DNA of 8,130 bases, taken from NCBI GenBank assembly GCA_030019105.1, contig JASEGY010000147.1:1-8130 (forward strand), read 5' to 3'. Of the stretch, positions 1-5,985 are shown in pieces (the first letter of the stretch is position 1; every line of letters begins with the position of its first letter). The notes below the pieces were generated by a model. That model saw only the letters and a program-made list of their open reading frames with translations. It searched no databases and had not been told where the DNA came from. Source of the DNA: a bacterium. GTDB taxonomy: Bacteria; UBA9089; JASEGY01. Both the position numbers and the translations under genes were made by a program.

Positions 1-704
1 AGGCCCAGAAGGAGACCCAGAAAGAAACAAGCAAACTTGATAAAAGCATGCAGGAGCTTGCCGAGGCCCAGAAGGAGACCCAGAAAGAAACAAGCAAACT
101 TGATAAAAGCATGCAGGAGCTTGCCGAGGCCCAGAAGGAGACCCAGAAAGAAACAAGCAAACTTGATAAAAGCATGCAGGAGCTTGCCGAGGCCCAGAAG
201 GAAAGCCAGAAAGAAATAAGCAAACTCGATAAAACCATGCAGGAGCTGGCCGAGGCGCAGAAGGATACAGCAGTAGAGATGCAAAAGCTTACCAAAGGAT
301 TAAACGAGACAAGGGGGGAACTTGGTAGGCTGTCAAGGAGCGTAAGCTATGCCTTTGAAAATGAGGTATACAGGATGCTACCTCCAGTATTGAGGGATAC
401 TTATGGAATTGAACTAAAGGAAAAGCTGATCAGGACTGAAATAGGTGGCAAGGAAATAAATATACTGGGCAAGGCAAAAAAGGATGGCAAAGATATACTG
501 ATAATAGGAGAAGCAAAATTAAGGCTTGATGAGAGGCGAAAGAAACCGAATGTATTTGAGGAATTAGAGGAAAAGGTGTTAGCTGTGAAAGGAGAATATA
601 AAGAAGAAGTAGTTAGGATATTGATAACGCATTATGCCACAAAGGGATTTATGAAGGGGGCTACGGATAAGGGGATAATAGTAGTTCAGAGTTTTGAGTG
701 GTAA
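1..704 (+). CDS. Coiled-coil protein with C-terminal PD-(D/E)XK nuclease-like domain (5' truncated by window edge)
   Basis: The frame is open from the first complete codon at 3, so the gene starts outside the window; ATG 48 lies inside a repeat and is probably not the true start. The N-terminal part is a 21-residue repeat (three heptads). Apolar and small residues at repeat positions 5, 9, 12, 16 and 19 give a clean coiled-coil a/d pattern. After about 290 comes a globular domain resembling the DUF3782 / PD-(D/E)XK nuclease-like families. It has a Glu in an FENEV helix (codon 357), an EINILG strand (Glu 453, Asn 459) and a GEAK motif (Glu 510, Lys 516). Catalytic members usually have Asp where Asn 459 sits, so activity is uncertain. 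No signal peptide or membrane segment is visible in the part present. The function is unknown; a DNA-associated or defence role is inference only. The gene is A-rich compared with those at 1981-4916. Confidence 0.75.
   Translation, partial: AQKETQKETSKLDKSMQELAEAQKETQKETSKLDKSMQELAEAQKETQKETSKLDKSMQELAEAQKESQKEISKLDKTMQELAEAQKDTAVEMQKLTKGLNETRGELGRLSRSVSYAFENEVYRMLPPVLRDTYGIELKEKLIRTEIGGKEINILGKAKKDGKDILIIGEAKLRLDERRKKPNVFEELEEKVLAVKGEYKEEVVRILITHYATKGFMKGATDKGIIVVQSFEW
3..254 (+). repeat. 63-bp in-frame tandem repeat encoding coiled-coil heptads
   Basis: Units start at 3, 66, 129 and 192. The first three (3-65, 66-128, 129-191) are identical base for base. The fourth (192-254) has a few substitutions, and a degenerate fifth begins at 255. 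Each unit encodes 21 residues, exactly three heptads, so gain or loss of units changes coil length without disturbing phase. The array continues past the left edge. Confidence 0.95.
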
Positions 705-750
705 GTAAGAGTGGAAAGACCGTGAAGATTTGCAAGATTGAGGAGGTAAT

Positions 751-1515
751 ATGATAGATAAAGAGTGTTGTAAAAGAAGCGAAGAAAAAAGAGTAGAAAA
801 CTGCATGGTTTGTGGTACATCCCTGGAATACTTAGAAACTGCGGTTAGTGTCATCTGTAACTATTGCGGTAAGGAAGAGACAGGATATGTCCGCTGTCCT
901 AATGGACATTATGTCTGTGACGAATGTCACGGAAAAGGGGCATTTGATCTCATCAGTGACATTGCTCTCAAAACGAGTGATAAAGATCCCATGATTATCG
1001 CAGAGCTACTTATGGCTCATCCTAAGGTGCCGATGTTAGGTTGTGAGCATGGCCTGATTGCTACTGCATCGCTCTTGGCGTCGTTAAAGAACGATGGCAC
1101 ATTGGGCATCTCCAATGAACAGATCATTGAAGCTATGAAGCGGACGCAAAAACAATCCATGCCCCCATATTGTGCTCTCACTGGTGTTTGTGGCGTAGCC
1201 ATTGGAATCGGCGCTGCCTTCAGTGTAATTCTGGGCGCAGCATGTCCTAAAGACAGGGAATCTGCCATTACTATGCATGCGGTAGCAAGGACGATTGATA
1301 CTATCGCTAATGATGTTGGCCCTATGTGCTGTAAGAGTTTTGTGCGAACAGCCCTTGGCGTAGGCTACAATATAGCTAAGGAGTACCTCAATGTTGATTT
1401 GCCAATCCATCGGGAAAAGATTTCTTGTTTCTATTCTAAACGACATCCGCATGGGTGTAGAGAGAATAAATGTCTCTATTTCCCTAAGACAACAAAAGAG
1501 TTGAAATCTTGGTGA
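751..1515 (+). CDS. DUF5714-type cysteine-rich protein
   Basis: A 254-residue protein with a strong AGGAGG ribosome site at 741-746, 4 bases before ATG 751. The N-terminal part holds paired metal-ligand motifs: C18xxC21, C36xxC39 and C49/H53/C56xxC59, a zinc-ribbon or iron-sulfur-like layout. The rest is mostly helical with conserved-looking Cys/His/Gly patches: GCEHG near 98-102, a Gly/Ala-rich stretch with Cys near 147-167, a GPMCC motif, and a C-terminal cluster C-x(8)-C-x(4)-C. I recognise the pattern as the DUF5714 family, found in anaerobic bacteria and archaea and sometimes joined to methyltransferase domains. The biochemical role is unknown to me. The hydrophobic stretch near 150-165 is short and Gly/Ala-rich, so a membrane segment is not convincing. 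The stop codon lies inside the left arm of the inverted repeat at 1510-1637. Confidence 0.65.
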   Translation: MIDKECCKRSEEKRVENCMVCGTSLEYLETAVSVICNYCGKEETGYVRCPNGHYVCDECHGKGAFDLISDIALKTSDKDPMIIAELLMAHPKVPMLGCEHGLIATASLLASLKNDGTLGISNEQIIEAMKRTQKQSMPPYCALTGVCGVAIGIGAAFSVILGAACPKDRESAITMHAVARTIDTIANDVGPMCCKSFVRTALGVGYNIAKEYLNVDLPIHREKISCFYSKRHPHGCRENKCLYFPKTTKELKSW

Positions 1516-1637
1516 ACGGTACAGCTTCAAGATTAAATATCGGTTCCAGGTCTTCGTTCCGAAGCGTCAAATCTTGCCTTAGGCAGTAATGCGGATTAGC
1601 CGTAGCGCTCTGACCTGTTTAAGCGTGCCGTTCACCA
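1510..1637. repeat. 128-bp imperfect inverted repeat overlapping a stop codon (attC-like layout)
   Basis: The left arm 1510-1527 pairs with the right arm 1621-1637. The outer 13 positions match at 12, and pairing continues inward past a one-base bulge. Nested inside are a CAGGTC/GACCTG pair (1547-1552 with 1612-1617) and a perfect 5-bp hairpin with a 3-base loop (1552-1564). The arms end in GGTGAAC and GTTCACC, which carry the AAC/GTT triplets of integron attC R boxes, but the other box positions do not fit the RYYYAAC/GTTRRRY consensus. It could equally be a structured RNA, a palindromic repeat or a transcription end. The inverted repeat is directly visible; the attC reading is weak. Confidence 0.6.
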
Positions 1638-1685
1638 CTTAAATTCGGTGGCTCAGTTTTGTCGCTATGTTGTTGGGAATAAGAC

Positions 1686-1949
1686 ATGATCGGGTACAAG
1701 AAGGTCACGAAAACCGTTGAAGAGATTACCTCCGTCAAGTGCGACAAATGCGGGAAGGAATACGAGGCGAAAGATCTCGAAGTGCAGGAATTTCACCACA
1801 TCAGCTTTTGCGGCGGTTATTCTTCCGTGTTCGGAGATGAAACTCAGGTGGAGTGTGATATCTGTCAACATTGCCTGTATGAGATGGTAGGTGGCTTCTG
1901 CAGATGCAAGGAAGCAATATACCAAATCAATAAAGATAAGAAAGCATAG
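1686..1949 (+). CDS. Small four-cysteine zinc-binding-like protein
   Basis: An 87-residue protein with ATG 1686 and only a weak upstream GGGAAT at about 1676 as ribosome site. It has a C20xxC23 knuckle (KCDKCGKEY), then a central GGYSSVFGDE motif, then a Cys-rich ECDICQHC segment that can supply the second half of a metal site, giving a rubredoxin- or zinc-ribbon-like fold. Two more Cys lie at GFCRC. Proteins with this FGD...CQHC pattern are, to my knowledge, small uncharacterised proteins common in many bacteria and in gene-cassette arrays. No transmembrane segment or signal peptide is visible. It stands alone between the inverted repeat (1510-1637) and the AlbA_2 gene at 1981, which fits a cassette-like unit, but no integrase is in the window. 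The function is unknown. Confidence 0.7.
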   Translation: MIGYKKVTKTVEEITSVKCDKCGKEYEAKDLEVQEFHHISFCGGYSSVFGDETQVECDICQHCLYEMVGGFCRCKEAIYQINKDKKA

Positions 1950-1980
1950 GTGAAACCGACTCGGGTGGTGGCACTTGACT

Positions 1981-2427
1981 ATGAACATACATGAATTAGA
2001 ACAACTTATGCAGGACATTGAATCTGATCGAACTGAGCGTAAGGAATCACTGGCTGACCCAGGAAAGATTCGACAGGCTATTTGTGCCTTTGCCAATGAT
2101 TTGCCGAAACATAGCCAGCCCGGGTACATCTTTATCGGGGTTAATGATCAGGGGTTGCCTACGGGTTTTTCTATCACTGATGAGTTGTTGCGCACACTGG
2201 CTGATATACGCTCAGATGGCAATATTCAACCGTTTCCTTCTATGACGGTTCAAAAGGTAATTCTGAGTGGGGTCCCAGTGGCAGTAGTTGAAGTTCATCC
2301 ATCAGATTCACCACCTGTGCGATATAATGGCCGTGTTTGGATTCGAGTTGGACTTCGCCGGGCTCAAGCTACCATGGAACTGGACAGCAGTAAGTTCTCA
2401 GCTTTTCCCAGAATGAATACTCTGTAA
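1981..2427 (+). pseudogene. AlbA_2 (Schlafen-type) N-terminal half of a split ATP-binding protein
   Basis: ATG 1981 follows GGTGG at 1967-1971; TTG 1975 is in frame but too close to that site. The product opens with the ESDRTERKES motif and continues as an AlbA_2 domain: a GYIFIGVNDQG strand-turn, a hydrophobic VPVAVVEV strand and the closing VRYNGRVWIRVGLRRAQAT. Family members continue directly into an EEERRLTERRR segment and a GHKL ATPase. Here the normal coding sequence stops matching after codon 2377. The next 16 codons come from the inserted element, and the frame ends at 2427. The matching remainder resumes in another frame at 2537. AlbA_2 domains occur in putative nucleic-acid-binding regulators and in some defence-associated proteins. 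This half alone would give a 148-residue protein of doubtful function. Confidence 0.85.
2373..2379. repeat. Left copy of the 7-bp target-site duplication
   Basis: CATGGAA lies immediately left of the inserted element and is repeated exactly at 2530-2536 immediately right of it. One copy suffices to encode the Met-Glu at the join of the restored gene. Confidence 0.8.
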
Positions 2428-2529
2428 GTTGTTGAAACTAAAGCCTTTTCTCTACGCGATTGCGTCTGAACTGCGAAAAACTTAAGTGTCGAAAAATCAA
2501 GCACTTATGGAGAACTTGCTACTAACCAG
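2380..2529. mobile_element. 150-bp MITE-like element inserted in the ATP-binding protein gene
   Basis: The ends are inverted repeats: the first 20 bases (2380-2399) and the reverse complement of the last 20 (2510-2529) agree at 16 positions, starting CTGG and sharing AAGTTCTC. A 7-bp direct repeat (CATGGAA) flanks it exactly, as expected for target-site duplication. The element is too short to encode a transposase and contains stops. Element plus one repeat copy is 157 bp; removing it joins codon 2377 to codon 2537 in one frame and recreates the family's usual ...ATMEEERRLTERRR sequence. A further small inverted repeat (2483-2488 with 2502-2507) lies near the right end. The parent insertion-sequence family is not identifiable from this alone. 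Confidence 0.85.
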
Positions 2530-3322
2530 CATGGAAGAGGAAAGACGGCTCACAGAACGTCGCCGGGTAGGCAATCTGCCATTTGATCAACAGATGGTTC
2601 CAGGAACTACCCTGACTGATCTGGACATGAACCTTTTTCGAAGCACTTACTTGCCTTCGGCTGTTGCCTCAGAGGTATTATCTGAGAATCTGCGAAAGGT
2701 GGAAGATCAAATGGCCTCACTTCGATTTCTGGCGCCAGACCTTGCAACTCCCACAGTAGCTGGGGTCCTTGTGTTAGGAACGAATCCTCAAGCATGGCTT
2801 CCCGGGGCTTACCTTCAAATTGTCCGATTTGATGGCCAGGACTTGACCGATCCAATCAAGGCAGAACAGGTAATTTCGGGTAACCTTATTACCCAATTGC
2901 AGCAAATTAACAATTTGATCCCACTTCATATTCAACATCGGGTTACTCCAGGGCCGGGACTAAGATATAATGAACAGCCGGATTATCCCAGAGAGGCATT
3001 ACGGCAAATCACCATGAATGCTATCATGCACCGAACTTATGAAGGCACAAATTCACCGGTACGGATTAACTGGTTTGCTGATCGGGTGGAGATACAGAAC
3101 CCGGGCGGGCTGTTTGGTCAGGTGACTGAGGATAATTTTGACCGGATGACCGACTATCGTAACCCAATGGTGGCAGAAGCGATGAAGGCTTTGGGTTATG
3201 TGGAGCGTTTTGGAATAGGTATTCGTCTGGCCCGCAAGGCCCTGGCAGAAAATAACAATCTTGCGCCGGAGTTTACCTTTGAGCCAACCTATGTTCTGGT
3301 TACTATCAGGAGTCGCGCATGA
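2486..3322 (+). pseudogene. HATPase_c_4-type C-terminal half of the split ATP-binding protein
   Basis: The frame opens at GTG 2486 inside the MITE-like element; ATG 2507 (also inside it) and ATG 2531 (at the duplication) are in-frame alternatives, none with a convincing ribosome site. Native sequence starts with MEEERRLTERRR. It runs through a helical linker to a GHKL-type ATPase: an N-box helix around REALRQITMNAIMHRTY, a G1-like loop in DRVEIQNPGGL, and a G2-like GYVERFGIGIRLARKAL. Known relatives are AlbA_2-domain ATP-binding proteins of bacteria. Joined to the 5' half it would give about 394 residues. The stop codon overlaps the start of the ParA-like gene by 4 bp (ATGA), so the pair was one operon with coupled translation. 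Whether this half is still made from a start supplied by the element is unknown. Confidence 0.85.
2530..2536. repeat. Right copy of the 7-bp target-site duplication
   Basis: An exact CATGGAA copy directly follows the element's right terminal inverted repeat. It includes in-frame ATG 2531, where native family sequence resumes. Confidence 0.8.
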
Positions 3323-4302
3323 GAACAATTGCATTTTTCAATAACAAAGGTAGAGCAGGTAAAACCATGCTGGTCTATCATCTGGCCAATATGTTTTCAC
3401 GCCTGGAATATACCACCCTGGCCGTGGACCTTGACCCACAGGCTAATCTAACCGCTGCCTTTTTTGAAGAAAGCCGTCTGGAAGAACTATGGGAGGATAA
3501 TAGTCAAGAGACTATTCTGGCTTGTGTCCAGCCGATACTGGATGGCGCCGGTGACATACAACCCCCACATTTACATCCGATGGCAGATTATTTGTGGCTA
3601 ATGGCAGGTGATTTGGGGCTCAGTAGATTTGAGGACAAGCTTTCTGAGAGTTGGCCGCGGGGATACAATGATGATGCAGCTGCCTTGCGAGCTACGACGG
3701 CATTTCATCGGTTGATTGTAAATGGAGCCGCCGAGGTAAAAGCTTCTGTCATTTTAGTTGATGCTGGCTCTAATCTTGGGGCGATAAACCGCTCAGCCCT
3801 CCTGGCCGCAGACTATTTAGTAATTCCTTTGGCCGCTGACCTGTTTCCCTTACAGGGACTCCGTAATCTTGGGCCGACCATTCGATCATGGCGCAACCAG
3901 TGGCATAGAATGCGCCAGGTGACTTCTCCAAAAGATTTTTCTATGCCGGAAGGGAATATGTCGTCCGTTGGCTATGTGATTCTGCAACACGCTGTTCGTC
4001 TGGATCGACCTGTTCATGCCGTTGATCGGTGGTTAGAGCAAATACCTGCTGTGTACCGGCAGGCCGTCCGTGGGGAAGATTCAGAAGAATCTCCGGCAGA
4101 AAATGATCCGCATTGTCTTTCCAGTCTCCGTAATTTTCGGAGTCTGATGCCCATGGCTCAGGATGCCCGCAAGCCCATGTTTGATCTCAAACCCGCTGAT
4201 GGGGCCATTGGCAGCCATCTGTCACTGGTTCGGACATGTTATCAAGATTTTGAGTCTCTGGCCCTCAAGATTGCTGAGAAATGCCAACTTGGAAGAGGCT
4301 AA
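3319..4302 (+). CDS. ParA-like P-loop ATPase paired with the AlbA_2/HATPase protein
   Basis: A 327-residue protein of the ParA/MinD class with a deviant Walker A, NNKGRAGKT (signature Lys 10, catalytic Lys 15). It has a DLDPQANL switch (37-44) and a Walker B ending at Asp 148 in ILVDAGSNLGAINR. The usual KGGVGKT reads KGRAGKT here. A long C-terminal part (about 190-327) is not found in plain ParA partitioning proteins and includes LQHAVRLDRPVHAVDRW and SLMPMAQDARKPMFDLKPADGAIGSH. I recognise these as typical of the ParA-like partner of AlbA_2 ATP-binding proteins. ATG 3319 overlaps the previous stop by 4 bp, implying translational coupling and joint function. No parB or centromere-like sites are seen, so plasmid partitioning is not the obvious role; a defence or regulatory two-gene module is inference. 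The open reading frame appears intact. Confidence 0.85.
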   Translation: MRTIAFFNNKGRAGKTMLVYHLANMFSRLEYTTLAVDLDPQANLTAAFFEESRLEELWEDNSQETILACVQPILDGAGDIQPPHLHPMADYLWLMAGDLGLSRFEDKLSESWPRGYNDDAAALRATTAFHRLIVNGAAEVKASVILVDAGSNLGAINRSALLAADYLVIPLAADLFPLQGLRNLGPTIRSWRNQWHRMRQVTSPKDFSMPEGNMSSVGYVILQHAVRLDRPVHAVDRWLEQIPAVYRQAVRGEDSEESPAENDPHCLSSLRNFRSLMPMAQDARKPMFDLKPADGAIGSHLSLVRTCYQDFESLALKIAEKCQLGRG

Positions 4303-4319
4303 TTCACTGAGGGAGTGTA

Positions 4320-4916
4320 GTGTGCTTCATGAGACCAGGACTACTGCTTCATACCTGTTGCGCGCCCTGTGCTGCTCACGTGATAGTAGAGCTAAACCGG
4401 GAATTCGAGGTCAACGCTTATTTTTACAACCCTAATATTCAGCCGCAGGAAGAATACGGTCTCCGATGGGAGGCAATGGAGAAGCTGGCTTTTCAGTTGA
4501 AACAGCCTTTTCTGGCTGAGTCAGAAGTTTCTCTCCCTCAAGTAGATTTTGAACTCACTGCGGGTAAATATGATCCGGAGCGATGGCTTGAAGCGGTTAA
4601 TGGCCTTGAAGACGAGCCGGAAGGCGGGGCCAGATGCGAGGCGTGTTACCGGTTCAGGTTAGAGGAGGTCGCCAGGTTTGCTAAAGAAAAGGGTTGCGAT
4701 TGGCTGGCGACTACGTTGACCATTAGTCCCCACAAGCGGGCTGAGATGATAAATCCCATTGGTAAAGAAGTAGCTGAACAGTTTGGTCTCCGGTTCTACG
4801 AAGCTGACTTCAAAAAGAAGGACGGCTTTAAGATCAGTTGCCGCCTGAGCCGGGAATTGGACCTCTATCGCCAGACCTACTGCGGCTGTGTCTTTAGTCA
4901 ACGGGATAATAATTAA
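4320..4916 (+). CDS. queH: Epoxyqueuosine reductase QueH
   Basis: QueH (formerly DUF208) reduces epoxyqueuosine to queuosine in tRNA, the last step of queuosine synthesis, and is the non-homologous replacement of QueG. The protein shows the family's full motif set: N-terminal HTCCAPC (C13, C14, C17), RCEACYRFRLE (C106, C109), TTLTISPHK, then FYEADFKKKDGFKISCRLS (C174) and a C-terminal YCGC (C188, C190). These cysteines supply the iron-sulfur and metal site. Length (195-198 residues) is normal. Start choice is open: GTG 4320 has GGAG 4 bases upstream (4312-4315), while ATG 4329 lies 13 bases from it but gives the more usual N-terminus. It follows the ParA-like gene by 17 bp and may be co-transcribed, though the functions look unrelated. 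A 49-bp scrap of the same gene recurs at 5529-5577. Confidence 0.93.
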   Translation: MCFMRPGLLLHTCCAPCAAHVIVELNREFEVNAYFYNPNIQPQEEYGLRWEAMEKLAFQLKQPFLAESEVSLPQVDFELTAGKYDPERWLEAVNGLEDEPEGGARCEACYRFRLEEVARFAKEKGCDWLATTLTISPHKRAEMINPIGKEVAEQFGLRFYEADFKKKDGFKISCRLSRELDLYRQTYCGCVFSQRDNN

Positions 4917-4917
4917 T

Positions 4918-5196
4918 GTGAAATGGGAAGTTAAACTCACAAAGGATGCGGATAAGGGTCGTTTAAAGCTGATGAGTGCTGGTCGGAGGAAAGATCTGGA
5001 AGTGCTGGCGGTACTCATCCAAAAGCTGAAAGAGTCCGGCCCTGTTCAACCTGAATTTCAAAATTACTGTAAATTGACCAAAAACGAATATCACTGTCAT
5101 CTAAGCCATAAGTGGGTGGCCTGCTGGAGAGAAATCAAGAATAGAATCATTCTGGAGATATATTATGTTGGCCCACGAGAGAATGCACCCTACTAA
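4918..5196 (+). CDS. RelE/HigB-type toxin
   Basis: A 92-residue basic protein starting at GTG 4918, one base after the queH stop. GTG 4888 is in frame but would overlap queH by 29 bp and has no better ribosome site. The sequence fits RelE-superfamily mRNA interferases: an N-terminal helical region rich in Lys/Arg, LIQKLKESGP, then the core NYCKLTKNEYHCHLSHKWVACWR and the end ILEIYYVGPRENAPY, a pattern typical of HigB-like toxins. Such toxins cleave mRNA on the ribosome and are neutralised by the partner encoded next to them. The gene overlaps the antitoxin by 32 bp, in toxin-first order as in higBA systems. It appears complete. Confidence 0.82.
   Translation: MKWEVKLTKDADKGRLKLMSAGRRKDLEVLAVLIQKLKESGPVQPEFQNYCKLTKNEYHCHLSHKWVACWREIKNRIILEIYYVGPRENAPY
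5154..5157 (+). promoter_or_regulatory. Ribosome binding site deciding the antitoxin start
   Basis: GGAG lies 7 bases before ATG 5165, within the toxin coding sequence. It supports 5165 over the later in-frame ATG 5183, whose nearest purine run (GAGAGA) abuts the codon with no spacer. Confidence 0.55.
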
Positions 5197-5527
5197 ATTA
5201 ATCATTACAGGTTCACCGGAAGAATTGAGGAGAATTGAAGGTGTACTCGAACTTCTCAGCGAAAAAAAACAAGAGCAAGAATGGATTGATGGCGAAGTGG
5301 TTCAAGCAGAGATTCTGGACTATCTCGGTGTGCCCTTGGGGTCGCTTATGCTCAAGCATTATCGTAAAAGTAAAGGACTCAGCCAGGAGTATCTGGCCAG
5401 GGTACTCGGCACTACGCGTCATTACATCAGTAAGCTGGAAACAGGGAACAAGAAGATTGGTCGTGAAATGAGTGAAAAATTAGGCGTATTCTTTGGTGTT
5501 AGAGCGGAAGCTTTTCTTAAACAGTGA
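5165..5527 (+). CDS. HTH (XRE/HigA-type) antitoxin
   Basis: A 120-residue protein. The N-terminal half is acidic and helical (SPEELRRIEGVLELLSEKK...) and probably contacts the toxin. The C-terminal half is a Cro/cI-type helix-turn-helix: LMLKHYRKSKGLSQEYLARVLGTTRHYISKLETG, followed by NKKIGREMSEKLGVFFGV. It should neutralise the toxin at 4918-5196 and bind the module's own promoter for conditional autoregulation, as known for HigA proteins. The start lies inside the toxin gene with a good ribosome site (5154-5157). The TGA stop at 5525-5527 is immediately followed by a fragment of queH, so the module's right end coincides with a recombination join. Confidence 0.85.
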   Translation: MLAHERMHPTKLIITGSPEELRRIEGVLELLSEKKQEQEWIDGEVVQAEILDYLGVPLGSLMLKHYRKSKGLSQEYLARVLGTTRHYISKLETGNKKIGREMSEKLGVFFGVRAEAFLKQ

Positions 5528-5528
5528 T

Positions 5529-5577
5529 GCGGTTAATGGCCTTGAAGTTGAGCCTGAAGGCGGGGCCAGATGCGAGG
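5529..5577 (+). pseudogene. Remnant fragment of a second queH copy
   Basis: These 49 bases match 4593-4641 inside queH at 46 positions. Differences are two adjacent bases that change an Asp codon to Val and one silent change in a Pro codon. The fragment would encode AVNGLEVEPEGGARCE, against AVNGLEDEPEGGARCE in the intact gene. It begins one base after the antitoxin stop and ends before the YgiT-type gene. It is too short to function and marks a past duplication or recombination around the toxin-antitoxin pair. Confidence 0.9.
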
Positions 5578-5609
5578 TCCCCTCTGAAGAGGAGTGGGAA
5601 AGTTCGACG

Positions 5610-5614
5610 AGGAG
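5610..5614 (+). promoter_or_regulatory. Ribosome binding site deciding the YgiT-type start
   Basis: AGGAG lies 9 bases before ATG 5624. It favours that codon over the upstream in-frame GTG 5594, which would add ten lysine- and glutamate-rich residues not expected in the family. Confidence 0.6.
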
Positions 5615-5623
5615 AAGAAAAAA

Positions 5624-5926
5624 ATGAAGGGGTTGATTACAATCTGCTCTGAATGTCGAGGTAAAACAAAGCTGAAAGAAATCACCATAAAGTTTGATCG
5701 CAAAGGGATACAGGCTTTGATGACCGGCATTCCGGCTATGGTATGTCCTCAGTGTGGTCAGGAGTATGTTCCTGGCGCCATTGCTGGAGATGTTATAGCT
5801 ACGGTTTCCCAGACAATAGACCAGGTGGAAGGTTTACTTAAACGATCGCAAGTTCAACGGGAAAAGCTATTGCTTGATCGGGCTAATATGTCTCCAGAGC
5901 GCCTTGAATTAAGATTGGCCTCATGA
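5624..5926 (+). CDS. YgiT-type zinc-finger protein (orphan antitoxin-like)
   Basis: A 100-residue protein with two CxxC knuckles, C8xxC11 (ICSECRG) and C41xxC44 (VCPQCGQEY). They flank a beta-rich segment ending in GIPAMVCPQCG, the signature of the YgiT-type zinc finger (the N-terminal metal domain of MqsA-like antitoxins). The rest is a helical tail (TIDQVEGLLKRSQVQREKLL). Family members are normally encoded beside a small toxin (DUF4258 or MqsR-like). Here the upstream neighbour is a queH scrap and the downstream neighbour is ahbD, with no room for a partner, so the toxin seems to be lost or elsewhere. It lacks the HTH domain of full MqsA. Confidence 0.82.
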   Translation: MKGLITICSECRGKTKLKEITIKFDRKGIQALMTGIPAMVCPQCGQEYVPGAIAGDVIATVSQTIDQVEGLLKRSQVQREKLLLDRANMSPERLELRLAS

Positions 5927-5950
5927 AATTCAGTCTCCTCCAAGTAAGAT

Positions 5951-5985
5951 AAACTCGAAACGTGAAACTCGAAACTCGAAACTTA
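5951..5985. repeat. 7-bp tandem repeat at the start of ahbD
   Basis: Five units in register: AAACTCG (5951-5957), AAACGTG (5958-5964), AAACTCG twice (5965-5978) and AAACTTA (5979-5985). The only possible start codon of ahbD, GTG 5962, lies in the second unit, and the repeat encodes residues 2-7 (KLETRN). Confidence 0.85.

Noticed and set aside
37..219. 60-residue Arg/Pro-rich ORF in another frame
   Set aside because: It is the frame-shifted reading of the 63-bp repeat inside the coiled-coil gene.
1..260. CRISPR-like array because of regular 63-bp repeats
   Set aside because: There are no unique spacers; the units are contiguous, in frame and encode heptads.
1084..1530. 148-codon ORF on the minus strand opposite the DUF5714 gene
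   Set aside because: No ribosome site and no family features; the plus-strand frame has clear conserved cysteine motifs.
3319..4302. Plasmid partition locus based on the ParA-like gene
   Set aside because: No ParB-like gene, no iteron or centromere-like repeats, and the partner is an AlbA_2 ATP-binding protein.
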